Below, piece after piece: positions 1-12,083 of a stretch of DNA of 64,000 nucleotides; the first letter of the stretch is position 1; the number at the start of each line of letters is the position of its first letter. The position numbers were made by a program, and so were the translations under genes. The stretch lies in the NCBI RefSeq assembly GCF_964019385.1, contig NC_088654.1, positions 25,256,941-25,320,940 of the forward strand, in the 5' to 3' direction. The DNA is from Sycon ciliatum (lineage: Eukaryota; Porifera; Calcarea; Leucosolenida; Sycettidae). Below the pieces are notes generated by a model. The model was given only the letters and a program-made list of their open reading frames with translations. It did not search any database and was not told where the DNA came from.

Positions 1-3000
1 CGGAATCGTCCATCTTCCCTTGAAATACCAACTAAAATTAGTGCTTGTAGATTGGCGAAGAGAAACTACTTTGCCACAATGACGTAGGCAGCCCGTGATG
101 ATGTAACCAAATGGCCGCATGACGTCAGGGCGCGGCCCCCGTTTTTGCAATTTCAAAGTGAAATATCTCAAGAACGCTTCGTCGTAGAGGCTTCGGACCA
201 AGACCATTCGACTCAGCGCCCGAAACTCTACAGGCTGTCAAAGTTTCATTTTTTCGTGGAGTTCCCCTTTAATCATTCAAGTTATCAAGTTTGGTGACAA
301 TCTGAAAAGCGAAAGCAAGGAAAATAGAGTTTGAAGTCACACAGGTCAAGATTCCGTACAGTTGGTGCAGCATCCATGCCCAGTGACTCCATGCAAGTTG
401 ATCCTACAGTTTCGGATTGTGATGCGGAACAGGTACATGTAAGTAAATAGAATGCAAGTCAGGCTTGCCCTCTTGGTGCTGCAGGCATGAGTAGTTCAGA
501 AGTGTGACGATATTCCGTATACATGTACACCACTACCTTCTTTACAACACCAGAGTGCAAAACGATGATTGGTGGCTGGCCTTCCAAATTGTGTTCAGGG
601 ACCTCTGTGGTGGCAGTTTGAGCATTGTCCCAAAGCTTGCCATACTGATAGATGTACTGACCAATACCACTGACATCCACTCCCTTGCACACTTTCACTC
701 AAACCATGATTTCAGCATAATTGTATTTCAATGATATGAGCGAATACTCGCGTTTTGTAGCACGTGAAGATGTTGCCCCAAAGCGTTCAGCCGGTTTGAC
801 TTTTTAGGGATCCCTTTTCTCAGCACAGGCAGCAGCCAGCTTGGCTTCGGCTGGCAAGGTAGAGTACTGATAATACTACGCTCTGTTTTGCGCCGTGAGA
901 AGCCCTCCATCAGTGTCTGCAACATCATTGTTGTCGATGTAGAAATACGGATCGCTCAGCGGGTCGACAATCAGCTTCTCCTCGCAGTCGCTATTACTCC
1001 AGCACTGACTATCGTCGCCACCAGTATCCAGTGTCAATTTTATGAGGGCTCTTCGTTGCTATGCATATGAGACTCGCCACTGCTGGACAAACTCAGCGAG
1101 ATCGCCACCAGAGAAATAATTCCGATCGCGAACTAACTTTCAGCGCCGCTTCGTACAGGGAGTCTCACGCTGACAACTCTGGACCTAAGTCCTTGTCGCG
1201 ACACCTGTCGCCATCGCTGTGTCGAAACTCAACCTCCCTGTGACGAGCTCTCACCTAGCGCTAAAATAAATTGACCAGAGACATTTGAAGCCACTTGAAA
1301 CTCCTTTGACAACAAAGACACCCACTCGATCGAAAAAGAATCTTCAAAAGCCAGCTCACTGCGCGTCCCAAACTTTGACGTCACATTTTGATGATTGATA
1401 TCAAGTACACAAGTGCTGGTTTTCGCTGGCCGGGGCTCATATACTATTTTCGGTTCCCGGTTTGAAAGTTGACAGGCGACTTTCGTGGCTTGAAAAAGGA
1501 GTAGAGAGCGACAAAGGTACGTCTGTAGCTGATTTTTGACTGCTCCTCGTGCATTTTGGTGGCAATAGAAAATTGTCAGACCAAATTCAGCGCGGCGGTG
1601 GGCGTGCAGTTTTCTTGTTGACCTTTTAGTTGTTTCATCTCGTACCTACATGTATGTCAGTATCGTGATGGTGAAGTGGACAAGATGATTCTCTTCCTCT
1701 AGGCTTCGTTCGGCCGACTTTGCTTAGTCCTCGTTGAAAAATGATGCTGAAAAAAGTTCGATTCGCAAAATATGTTGATTTTCAATGTACGTGATGACAT
1801 GCGATTGCTGGCTTTGGGCCGACAAACAGTTCACGGCATTAACAGCATTGAATACAGCACTTCTTTCACTTCGTGAATGCAATAAACCAATTGAAAATAA
1901 CCAAATTCTGCCGTGATCGACCTTCTCTCTCTCACGGAGCTAAGCAGAATGTACGTCATCGATAAGTTTTTTACATTAAGTTTGGCTTGTCATACGCAAG
2001 CAAGAGATATGCCATTCGAATCGATATCAAATTATTTTTCATCTGGACCCTACTTGAAAAATCGATGCACTTCCCCTTTCCCTTTCCGCGCCATGGACGC
2101 GTTTACACGTTTTTTTCAGTATGAGCAGATTGGCCATGGACGCGTTCACGCGTTCTGTCTACATTGTGCAATGTACACTGTCAGGGCACACGGTTGGGAT
2201 GCCAAAACTCGATTACGTGGGAGGACATCTTGAAATCTGATCACCATAGAAATGAGATCGCGTGACCTGAGCTACATGCACGCGGCAGTGCGCGGAGCAC
2301 AGCAAGGACTCGAGGTTTTGTGAGTTGCAGTGACTGACAAGAAGAAGTAGAACTGAGGAAGACGGAGACCGGCTGGGGCCTTTCGTTTCACTTTGGTTAC
2401 CGTTCACCGTCGTTATTATTGTTTCTTTCCGAGCCCATGTGTTGGGAGCAGTGTTGGCCTCGTAAGCCGAAGGCTTCAGACATTTCGCACGCGGACTCCT
2501 GCGATAAGTAGAAGTTGCAATTTCTGCAGTCTTTGCTGAGAAAGGGATCAACATCTATCTCGTACGCTGATGCGCTGGCGCAGGTGAGGAGAGATAGAGA
2601 ACAAGAGCTCCTTGACGGAATGAAGCAAAGACTCACACCGTGTTCCAGTTCTAGCTCGTTATCTCTGTTCTCAGAGTGTTTTGTAAATACACGTATACGG
2701 GTGAAAGAGCCGTGCCACGCTGCTGTGAGAAGTGACGATGGAGAGTTGTGAATTATTTGATATACCACTCTGTTTCGTTGCAAGAGGAAAAATCAAAATA
2801 ATGGCTTCGCCGTTGTACTGGTCATGTATTTTAGGTTCGCCATAGCTGCTGAAGCACACAGCAGTAGAGCACCGATGAGCGAGACAGCAAACAGTGAAGA
2901 GTTTTCAAGAGTTTGTCAGTCACGGAGGAAACATTGCAAAAAACGCCTTGCTGCTGCCGTGCTGGTGTAGTTTCAGCATCTACGACGTATATGCACATGC

Positions 3001-3904
3001 TTCCTTCCTTGTCGTCGCGCACGGGAGTTTGCGTGCGCCCCTGCCGACTTACCTCACTTCGAAACTGTATAAGGTAGCACAATATTGGCCGATTTTGACA
3101 ATCGATGGCTCAAAATGTTCAGAAGATGCTAAGCTGTACAACACATGTCTATTGCAGGCTATAGACGAGGGTACAAACTGTCATAATTCAGTGCGAAATT
3201 CTCGGATTTCTAGAAAATGAGACACCGCTCGAAAGGTTTCAGCTTTCCAGGGGTATAAAGTTCTTTGCGATACGACAAGGTATGACCGAGCAGCGAAACA
3301 TTGAATGGCAAGAATGCGCAAATTTCACATTTTGGTTGTCGATACAATTCTTGTTTTCGACTTCGCGCGGGCTAGGGATTTTCCCTAGAGATAGGGCATG
3401 CACAGTGAACTTCAACGAGCACACTTGAATCTCAGCATTTCCAGTTTGAATCGTGAAAATCCGTTCACTATGAGCAAGAAGACGAAAGAAAACACGAGAA
3501 CCAGTCGTTTTGATATTTCCAGGCATGGTAGGGGACTTGGAGAGGAGGTGGAAGTAACCCTGGTATGCCTATCAAGCTATGAGCCCATGGAATGGCATCC
3601 CATGGTCAAGATCTTTCCAACAAGCCATGGATCGTGAAAATCCATCAAGGTACAGTGAAATAGGAATAAATTTCATCCCGAGCTGCGCTTGCGGCTTTGA
3701 ACAGGTGAGCGCAGTGCAGAGACAAGTGCGGCCAATACAGGGAAAACTTGCTGGCATGAAAAGGGTTAAGCACGATATTTCAAGGATGTCTTATTCTAGT
3801 CTTTCAGCCACAAACTATGTTGAGGTATGCAGCCAGCGTAGAACTAAATTTTTAGTCAACCATGCTGCCATTAGTCTTCTATTATGGCTTTTCTATATAA
3901 GTAT
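1..3904. other. Non-coding stretch, nothing recognised
   Basis: Probably intron or 5' flank of the FN3 gene. Open frames of up to about 140 codons occur on both strands (for example around 2213-2783 and 3579-4001). They overlap each other, begin at arbitrary ATGs and show no domain, signal peptide or repeat that I recognise, so I do not call them genes. No FN3-like exon was found here. Confidence 0.5.
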
Positions 3905-4385
3905 TTACTTGTATTTTATTGTGGCAATCAACAGAATCAGCGAAGCGGACATTGGACGTAGTAATCAACAAGAATTAAATATGGATAATAAAATTTCCTA
4001 GCAAGTTTTCTAGAGACATTCATCAGGAAAATACGTCGTAATTATGAAATCTAGCAGTAAACAACATTATATATGTGGAAGAGTACGAAATGCACTATAT
4101 GAAAAAAATAGGAGAAAAGAAGGTGAAGTGAGAAAGACTAGAGAAGTGAGAACTAATAACAGGGGTACGCGAAGAGAAAAGTATGGCACGTATATATTGT
4201 TGTTTACTGCTAGATTTCATTATTGAGACGTATGTCCCTGATGAACGCCTCTAGAAAACTTGCTAGGAAATTTTATTATCCATATTTTATTCTTGTTCAT
4301 TTCTATGTCCAATGTGCGCTTCACTGATTCTGCTGATTGCAATAACAACGTTTATTGTCTCCGTGCCGCTTATTCGTTTACTTCT
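3905..4385. repeat. Foldback (palindromic) element next to FN3 exon A1
   Basis: Two inverted arms of roughly 180-200 bp meet near 4140. The left arm contains CCTAGCAAGTTTTCTAGAG (3993-4013 region) and its reverse complement lies near 4250-4268. The left run AACAGAATCAGCGAAGCG near 3932 matches, with a few changes, the complement of 4322-4345. No coding capacity. The right arm ends about 35 bp before the 3' splice site of exon A1. It looks like a MITE or foldback insertion. Confidence 0.75.
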
Positions 4386-4419
4386 ATTTGTCCCGATTTT
4401 CTCTCATTCAAATATACAG

Positions 4420-4710
4420 CTCCGTCTCAATCTCCCGTATTTAATCTATTTCCTGGTGCCACTTCTGTCCGCTTGGTGTGGACAAAGGTAAAAAAACCGC
4501 ATATCAATGGTGATCCAAAAGGGTATGATATATTCTACAACGAATATGGAGCCACAAGCAATGTTCACAATATACGTGTTGACCCTTCTGTCGCTCAGAA
4601 AATAGTCTCTGATTTAAATTTCAGCACGAATTACACATTCTCAATGGCTGCCATATCATCAGGTGGAAGAGGACCAAATCTAACCCAAACTATTGTTACA
4701 ACCCAGGAAC
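4420..4710 (+). CDS. FN3-domain exon A1 (partial gene)
   Basis: One fibronectin type III domain of 97 codons, presumably extracellular and part of a long adhesion or receptor protein. The acceptor AG is at 4418-4419 (AATATACAG) and the donor is GTAAGT at 4711. Both junctions split a codon after its first base (phase 1-1), so the exon can be skipped or duplicated without breaking frame. The landmarks are FN3-like: a Trp in the B strand (LVWTKV), the NYTFSMAA strand with its Tyr, and the turn SSGGRGP. Two possible N-glycosylation sites (NFS, NYT) fit an extracellular place. The upstream open frame back to 4260 belongs to the preceding foldback repeat, so I start at the splice site. It most resembles exon A3. 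Confidence 0.88.
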
Positions 4711-5261
4711 GTAAGTTTTAAACGAAGAGAATATTGAAGGCTGGGTACCCCCAGCCCCCCCCCCCCCCCTCCCTGCTGCCTCGTCAATAGACTCTATGGT
4801 ATGAATGTAGTGTAATAAGCACTGTTTAGTGATGCTTGTTAAGGCACAAGTTTTTCCTGCGGATAGGTCTGCACAAAGTTCTCTGTCCTTGTGCCTGTGG
4901 TCGACCTACCGTGTCAGCAAACAACACGGAACTTAGCAAATCCATCATCCGGGCTCAGTCCAAACTGTCATGTTTGTTGACCAAACCAGCAAGTACGTTT
5001 CCTTAGCGGGAAATTGCCACGTAACAAGCAGATCTCAGCGGGTTTATGGCTCTCTTTGGGTTTGCAAAACACTCCTCCTGAGTTACCCATATTCGTTCAT
5101 TGTTTGTTTGGGCAAATTTCGAGTGATATCGGGGCCACATTGCGTCGACATCTCAGCGTGGTATCGTTACATCTTTTTGGGGATTAAAAGAAATTCACTA
5201 ATGAAAGTGTTACACCGTGTTATGTTACATCAAAACGAATTCTGTACTTGTGCGATTAAAG
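4711..5261. other. Intron sequence
   Basis: Start of the 4.3-kb intron between exons A1 and B1. It has a C homopolymer near 4757-4769. No element or exon recognised. Confidence 0.5.
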
Positions 5262-5615
5262 CCCTCTCTCGAATAGTTCCCCAGTCTCTAAGAGCTAGTG
5301 AACAAATATGGCCCTCTCTTGAATAGCTCCCCCCCCCCCCCCCGTCTTGTAACCAAGAGCATGTGAAAGTTAGGTGCTCTTTTGGTAATGTTCTTGTCCA
5401 TGTCATCGAACTGGTGGTTTCAGGATCCAAATCGCAGTTCCTGTTGCCCTTTCTCTGGAGTCGTGATAGTTTACAGAACACATTAGGTTCAGTTTTCTTT
5501 GCCTTCTTTGTTTTTATGGTAGATGACGTAAATGTGCCAGCATTGAAAAAATAGTGCTCTCTCTCTCTCTCTCTTGAATAGTGCCCTCTCTTGAATAGCG
5601 CCCCATTTGTGATGC
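5262..5615. repeat. Dispersed repeat with CCCTCTCTTGAATAG motifs
   Basis: The motif CCCTCTCTTGAATAG and variants recur at 5263, 5311, 5570 and 5584, with poly-C near 5327-5343 and a CT run at 5559-5576. The 5262-5300 part (ending CCAGTCTCTAAGAGC) matches the reverse complement of 60334-60366, and ACTATTCAAGAGAGGG at 59625 is the complement of the same motif. These are therefore copies of one family, inverted relative to each other. No protein. Confidence 0.6.
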
Positions 5616-5648
5616 ACATTGAAAAAATAGTGCGCCATTTGCACTAAT

Positions 5649-6681
5649 CGTGAGAGTACTTCCTCCGCGTCAGCGAAATTGTCGCAGTTTGACTAGTGAC
5701 TTGCCACTTGTTACTGACAACTCCATAAGCTAAACCATTCAAAACTTATTACACAGTATGATAGTCTGAAGACTAGAGTAACGTTCCAGGACAGTTTGAC
5801 TGAGAGTTTTCATGCAGAGATGAAGTCTTCGTCGCCGCTGATGTCAATGGACGCAAAAATATCGTTCCGACATATTTCAAGGAAGGTTGAAAGTTGGTCG
5901 CGCCTCATCTCAGACGCTTTGACTTTCTGCACAGGACAAGAGCTGCTATGCTTGTCGTCTGCTAGCTCTGGATGATTTCTACTTCACCACCAACGAAGCC
6001 TAGTAAGAATACACGATCGTTGCCAGGTCGATGATTACCGTCGGCGGAATCACCTCGATCTTGAAATGAACTTGTTTTTAGCCGTGGCATGCCCATTTAT
6101 TTTAGCAGTGTGGTCACAGTTCATGCAGGTAAGTGTACTATCATCCAGCGCGCCCTCTTTTTCAGCATCACTGGTGCAGCACCTGCGTGTGCATCACTAG
6201 CACTTCGTGTAGAGGCTACACGGCTCTTGCAGGTACAATCATGTACTGAGTGTCTCAGCCAGAGCGACAAATTATTATTTTATCGCTGTTGCATGCATTT
6301 GGTTTGCTGACCCCTCGATGTTTCTCCAACTTGTCCAAGCGCTGCTACTTGTTCCACGAAGTCATTCTCACCCCAGCTAAGGTAAAACAGTGATGAGGCT
6401 TGAGTGAATGGCCATAAGCACGAGAAATGTGCAGGCTGCAACGCCTGACTGATCTCGGCGAGTCGAAATTACCATCGCAGCGACATCAGCGAAGAAATTA
6501 CGTCTAGTTCAAAAATTTCAGCTTCCAATAACAGAAAATAGAACTTTGCCGTCACCCTATACTGATGACTATCGCATATCCGATTCCTTGCCTCTGGTAC
6601 GAGTGCTGGTGAGTAAATACCCCGTTTTATGTCAAAAGTCAAACTGCGACAATTTCGATGACGCGGAGGAAGTACGGTAAC
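5649..6681. repeat. Inverted-repeat element, arms about 45 bp
   Basis: The run beginning GTACTTCCTCCGCGTCAGCG near 5656 returns inverted with few changes, ending in ACGCGGAGGAAGTACGG near 6660-6676. The arms are about 0.95 kb apart. No transposase frame lies between them. It is probably a non-autonomous DNA element. Sequence just outside (6705-6745, ending CGTTTCACCCCTAG) resembles the end of the hAT-like element at 42557-43008. Confidence 0.55.
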
Positions 6682-6831
6682 TCGAATTGTTTTCCAAACG
6701 AATAATTCTAGAATATTCGGTGAATTCGTTTCACCCCTAGTTATATGCAATGCCTGCAACTTGAACACTTCGTTTACGGACTACTATTCGGTAAGATTTA
6801 AAACAAAAAAGTGTGATGGCTGCAAAATTAA

Positions 6832-8764
6832 GAGAGCATGTCTGAGAATACCAAAGTACAGGTCCTCCCTCATTAGTAGATAATCTCTGAGCTATCAAAA
6901 AGTTATCTTGTAACGAGACTTATCTTGTGACAGGACTTGCAGCTAAAAGTGAAGTAAGCACTAATTCATACTTAGCAGGGCTTCCCTCGATACAACATAA
7001 ATTGTCGACACTTCAACTCAATAATAAGATAATTGAAGATGTCCAACAGCGTTCTTGGGTTTTCTTGAAAAAGACAATTTGAAATGTTCCTCTCCATCAT
7101 GCAGAAATACGGCCAAACTCATACCTGCCCAGGAAAGCTCGCCCCTCCGTGAAGTATCCTCAGCATTTTCCTACTCCAACACTACTCCCAAAGCTGCAGA
7201 ACAAAGTGTATTGTTGACTCTGAAAAGGAAAAGCGGCGGTGATCACTTGTCACTCCAAATGACAAGCTTCTAGTGCGCCACCAACAATTTTTGGTCCGAT
7301 CGCTTATGCCAAAGTGAAGTCCTGAGCGAAGGTATTGAATTTTACTGCAAGAGGCATGGTGACATCACGTGCCTCGTTACACAAGAATGACAAGTCTCGT
7401 GAATCTCAGCTCACGAAATATCCAAGTCAGCTTGGTCAAGTGCGTTGTTACTTGGCTTCAACGCCCGTTGCTCTAGAAGCGATCACACTCGCGTTGTCAC
7501 AAAGCCTAAGAACACGCTGGCCGTGTTGTAGAACTGCGAACTGGGACTTTCCCCTGACCATGTAGCTTGAAGACCATTAAAATCACGTTCCTAATGACGT
7601 AATAAATCTGCCATGCGGTTCATGCATCAAGCACTGTTTGTACCAGTCAACACAAAGCGACCACGCTAGCAGCTCTTGTCGAGCATCGGCATGAACCCAA
7701 GGGACTTTTAATGTTGGATCATGTTCGGGATAGCAGGAGGTAAGAGTAAAAGATGCATAACTCTCCTTGCTGTATGGGGGAATATTTCAAAGGCGTATTG
7801 CCTTTGCAACACTCCTAGGACAGTTTGTTGGGGTTCTGAGCAGACCATGCAGGAAATGCAGCGCAGCTTACCTCAGCCATCACCGTCCGTTCCGAGTAGC
7901 GTGCCAGGCACGATCGTGATCAATTGCTTCGTGTCGTGATCCGGAAAACGTCATCCTGCGTCATGAAGCACGTGATTTCACTGTACCTCTTGCTGTAAAT
8001 TCAAAACCTTCGCTCAGGACTCAGTCACTTTTGCATCAACAGTCGCACCAAAAAGTGTGGGTAGCCCAAGGAGAAGGTTGTCGTTTGGAGTGATACGTGA
8101 TCATCGCTGATTTTCCTTGTCAGGGTCAACGATACACTTTGTTCTGCAGTGTTGGGAGTAGCTTTGGAGTAGAAATTGCTGAAGGAGACGTCGCGGAGGG
8201 GCGAGCTTTCCTGGACAGGTATGAGCTTGGCTGAAGTTCAGCATGATGGAGTGGACAATTTCAAAATTGTTTATTTCAAGAAAACCCAAGAATGAAGATG
8301 GGGGAACATGTCCTCAGTGCTAGAAGAGGTGTTCTACTATCTGCCGGTGTATAGTTCTTGCTAATTGGAGATGTAGCTCGTACTTTTATCAGCGCTTGTA
8401 AATTGGCTGTTTTCAGTACGATCATTTGAGACGTCAGGGGTTGATGGCCCTTGTCTTCTGGGGTGCTGGCATGGCTAAGCTGTGCTGTCCCAGGAACTCT
8501 TCTAAGGTAAGGCAATGTTGGCTTCAAGGAATTTTGTTCCTAGCCTGTTCGTGTACCCTGTGGCGAGACTGGTTTTTAGACTCATAAATGATGTTATTCT
8601 TTGACCATCTTTGAGGGGTATGCCAGTTTCAAGGTTCCCGTCAGGAATTTTTCAAGTGTTTTGCAAAGTCGATCTACACCCCAAAGGGAACCTATGTGCA
8701 AATTTTGAGCGAAATCGGAGAGATCGACTTGCACACATAATTTGGTATTCTCAGACATGCTGTC
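6832..8764. repeat. Large foldback element with long inverted arms
   Basis: The outer ends GCATGTCTGAGAATACCAAA (6836-6855) and its exact complement (8741-8760) mirror each other. A second, longer pair of arms, about 7050-7390 against 7960-8300, also mirrors with moderate divergence. It shares CAGGAAAGCTCGCCCCTCCG near 7131 with its complement near 8190-8210, and the GAGCGAAGG / CCTTCGCTC segment. About 570 bp of unrelated spacer lies between. Small open frames exist but no transposase motif. It looks like a non-autonomous foldback transposon of 1.9 kb inside the A1-B1 intron. Confidence 0.7.
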
Positions 8765-8965
8765 TTTAGGGAACATCAATTTGAGTTCTGAATCCCTTTA
8801 GAGTTAAAGAAGTATCATTTGAAGTCTGTTTAGTTGACTTAGCAGTTAGATTGTTTACCTTCAATTTTCCACCTAGACCCTTCCTGTTTTTATTGCAGGG
8901 TCGAAACTTGTAGCCTTCTACCTTGGAATCCGTGTATCTGTATTGTATGCTTTGCCTCTCTTTAG

Positions 8966-9268
8966 GGCCCAGTTTACCTATAATCAACTCCACGGATATA
9001 ACATCAACAACAGTTACTATCAATCTTCAGATTGTTCCAGGACACTATCATTTCTCCCAGTTTTGTTGTAACTTCACGAGGTCTTCAGTGTCGGACATAC
9101 CAATGTCAGGTTTGGATACAGTGAGCATTTGCAAACAAGTTAGCCCCATCATCTTGTCTCCAGTTGAGGAAGATGCCACCTACACAAACACACAATGTGC
9201 CACACAAAATACACTTGGAGTGATTGGACTGCCAAACATGCTTGGTGACTTTAGTACAAGAACAGCAG
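8966..9268 (+). CDS. FN3-like exon B1, cysteine-bearing type (partial gene)
   Basis: A domain-sized exon of 101 codons, phase 1-1. The acceptor is TCTTTAG ending at 8965 and the donor is GTGATT at 9269. It follows the FN3 pattern only loosely and belongs to the B type defined by four exons in this window: a beta-rich start, FCCNFTRSSVSD with adjacent cysteines, a third cysteine in SICKQ, then SPVEEDATY. A fourth cysteine (QCATQN) follows, shared only with exon B3. N-glycosylation motifs (NST, NFT) suggest an extracellular domain. The usual FN3 tryptophan is absent. I infer the FN3 relation from size, phase, alternation with clear FN3 exons and the closing E-D-A-T-Y segment. Confidence 0.82.
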
Positions 9269-10127
9269 GTGATTTCATTCTGTAGCTGCTTCATGTTTTT
9301 GCATACCTTTGCTGCACTTGTCTTTTACTTTCCGCAGGGCTGCGGGACCAGTCCGGTTGGTCCGGTTGTCACCGGACCAACTCTGGCTCAGGTCACCCCC
9401 TAAGATTCATCCAAAACCGGGGAGAGAAAATTCTGTGTACATGTCCATGTATTATCGATCATGCATACATACTTGTATGTACATGCACCCATGGTGGGCC
9501 ATACATTGTACATTGATGTCCATGCAAAGTTATTCCCTGTAGTTGGCACTGAAAACTTGTGAAAGGGCCAAACTCTGCTATTTCTGACCGGATTTTTCAA
9601 AAAATGTCCACGGGAGATCCCACGGACCCCCCTCAAACCGGACCAACTTTGCCGGCGGGCCTGTTACGTCACCAATGGCACACGCATAATTGCCTCCTCA
9701 CCGAAGAAGGATGAAGGAAATTATATTATGACTCGGATACTGAGCCAATAAATATCATTATGCTGACCTTTCATACAAACTTCCAGTCAACTTGCCCATC
9801 ATGCTGGTGGTTTATACTGGGCATATAAACCTCATATAAACCTCATACAAACCCCATATAGACCACCACCATACAAACTCCTTTTTAGAGATTGAGAAGA
9901 ATTATTATCACATTATCTCATGAGCAGAATAACCATGCCTACATGCCAACAGGCAAATCAGCTTTAGAGGAAGCTAGGCGCCTAGCAGCAAGATAATTAT
10001 TTAGCAGAATGCGAGCCTCAACAGCACGCTCTGCGTGAATACTGAACACAATAGAACTGTGCTTGAAAGTAGTGGAAGCAGCATTCAGATAAGGAGATAC
10101 GGCAGAAGCAGAGCTCTGAACAGCAGA
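9269..10127. other. Intron sequence, possible short DNA element
   Basis: Start of the 23.6-kb B1-A2 intron. A segment near 9335-9663 begins CAGGGCTGCGGGACC and ends CGGCGGGCCTG, with inner GGTTGGTCCGG / CCGGACCAAC copies, which hints at a short inverted-repeat element. No target duplication was seen. 9800-9870 has a short tandem run of CATATAAACCTCAT units. No gene. Confidence 0.35.
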
Positions 10128-10724
10128 TTAATGGCTCTGAATAGTGACAGCGGGTGTGGATGACTGCACAGCATGGTTTGATTTATCAGCTACAGGCAAT
10201 CTCAGATCAATAGCTTCAGCCATAGAGTACGACTCTGTTAGGTTGGGCCTATCATAAGCAGTAAGAGACTGAACATTGCGATGACCAGAAACAGAACAAA
10301 TTCTCCTATCATCCACACCACATTTTTTCATGTTGGTAATTGATGTTGCTCTAACACAGTGATTCGTATACTGCATTGACAAAAGAGCATCCGAGGGCAA
10401 GCGCTTTATCATGCCAGATAAGATATTGTGTGAAAGAGGCATTTTCATGAACCAGCAATTGGCAGCAGCAGACATCTCACCTGACAAAGCTCGCTGGAAC
10501 AAACGATTCTCGTCAGGATGGAGTTTGGATAGGTAGCGCTTGATAGCCGACAGCTGAAACTCATCGCGGATGACGCCAGCACGCAGGATCGGTAAATATG
10601 TTGATCTGCCGCGAGAATGACGAGATATGCCGCTGAATCGCACCACGGGCAGATTGAAGACTGTTTTTCGCGAACCCGGAGCCATCCTTCTTCTTCACAT
10701 TCGCGTAGAATGACGAGAGGATAT
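10128..10724 (-). pseudogene. Crypton-like tyrosine recombinase, broken
   Basis: Minus-strand remnant of a tyrosine recombinase, the enzyme of Crypton-type DNA transposons and of the host proteins derived from them. The C-terminal frame (10128-10685) ends with the catalytic signature: Arg in CVRATS, His and Arg in SGHRNVQSL, and the nucleophile Tyr in TAYDRP, preceded by a WFMKMPL segment. An N-terminal part in another frame (10561-10724) carries FYANVKKKDGSG, typical of the N-terminal SAM-like domain. The two frames meet near 10600, where the middle of the catalytic domain seems to be missing, so the gene has a frameshift and an internal deletion. BEL1 begins at 10725, exactly where the N-terminal part stops. 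Inactive, by inference. Confidence 0.75.
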
Positions 10725-11133
10725 TGTGGAATATTGCATGCTTGTTGAATATTGCATGCTTGTTGAATATTGCATGCTTGTAAGATAGTGCATGCTTGTT
10801 AGAGATTGCATGAATAAGAGTATTGTCACAAACTAATGGTTCGCACCAAGCATACAAGCAATTGATTATACAGTCTTCTTTCTTCTTTCTATCGTGTCTT
10901 CTAAAGTATTTTACTTGCCTTTTGCGCCATGGGACGCCTACGACGTTCCCATGGTCTTCACGTCCGACATACGGTTTTCTAGCCCTTTTTCCTGGAGCTT
11001 GTCTCCTCGTGTCGTTTCTGTTTCATTGGTTTTTTCATTACGTTGTCTAGTGATAAGTTACAGTTTGAGTCTAAGAGAACCCAAGATGCGCTCGCGTTGA
11101 GCCAAAGCAGTCTTACAATATACCCTTTTGTAA
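10725..11133 (+). repeat. BEL1 5' LTR
   Basis: Starts TGTGGAATATTGCATGC and ends about CCCTTTTGTAAA. Contains several tandem ATTGCATGCTTGTT(G/A)AAT units near its start. Confidence 0.85.
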
Positions 11134-11135
11134 AT

Positions 11136-11151
11136 TGGTTCTTCGAGCCGG
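11136..11151 (+). other. BEL1 primer-binding site
   Basis: TGGTTCTTCGAGCCGG lies directly after the 5' LTR, in the place of a tRNA primer-binding site. The tRNA is not assigned. Confidence 0.6.
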
Positions 11152-11468
11152 TTGAATTCAGTTAGTTGTTGTTCAGACGTTCGCAGTTACAACCTACAGC
11201 CTCACAGATTCAGTCGACATGTGAAGTAGCCATGCATGCAATTTTGGCGCGAAATACCAGGTGTAAAGCCCCGCCTAGCGCCTAGCATTAAAGGTGTGTG
11301 AAGTCTTTTGGTGTCCCTCACCTGGCTTGACTTACAATGAAATTCCAAGACTTTGTGTTTCATTTCTACATAGTCATTGACCAAGGGAACAAGTAATTAC
11401 TAAATTACTTACCTCTTTCTTGTAGGGGTACAGCATCAGTTTCTGGTCCAAAGTACTGTTGAAGTAAC

Positions 11469-12083
11469 ATGGCGGCGAAGAAGAGAGCGGCAGAGCCTCG
11501 CAAATCGGCTGGCGAGAGCTGGAAAGAGGTGACGAACCTGGAGTTTGTGAACCCTGGTCGTAAAGCCTTAGTTGCGAATGGCGACGAAGACCAGTTGAGC
11601 CGCAGAGATCGACGCAAGCGAGAAGAGATGATTCGGAAGTGGAAAATGGTCGAAGTCAGTGTTTTCGTCAACAACCGCAGCTACTGTCAGCGACAGCGGA
11701 GCTGTATTTCTACAAACTGCACAGACCTCGGTGGTCTCGCCTCAACGTCCAGATCGAAAAGTGCATGTACGAGTAATGCTAGACGGTGGGAGCCAACGCT
11801 CGTACGCTACATCATCGGTACTGACTCAACTGGATGTGCGCCGCTCCGGTCAAGAACGTGTAGTGATAAACGCGTTTGGCGGCGAACAGCCAAGCCCAAG
11901 CACACTCCGGGACGTGGTCGAACTGGGCATTCAGTGCGTTGCTGGCAACCGGATTCGTGTCAACTGCATCGTCGTTCCATCAGTCTGTGCACCCGTGCAA
12001 AATCAGCACACCACAGATGTAGTCACAGCTTACAAGTCTCTACAGAATCTCAGTCTCGCCGTCAACTGTGGCGGCTCAGCTAG
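11469..12083 (+). pseudogene. BEL1 gag-position reading frame (5' remnant)
   Basis: An ATG frame of 204 codons where gag should start. The first 60 or so residues are rich in Lys, Arg and Glu (start MAAKKRAAEP, later SRRDRRKREEM) and do not look like a BEL gag. After about 11650 this frame only shadows pol, which is read in another frame from 11659. The expected gag central domain (DUF1759-like) and CCHC knuckles, both present in BEL2, are absent. I infer that gag was deleted or replaced. A pyrimidine tract ending TCTTGTAG at about 11426 just upstream could be a splice acceptor. Confidence 0.5.

Noticed and set aside
2213-2783. Overlapping frames of 113 and 128 codons on minus
   Set aside because: No recognisable domain. 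Frames overlap on both strands and there is no splice or promoter context.
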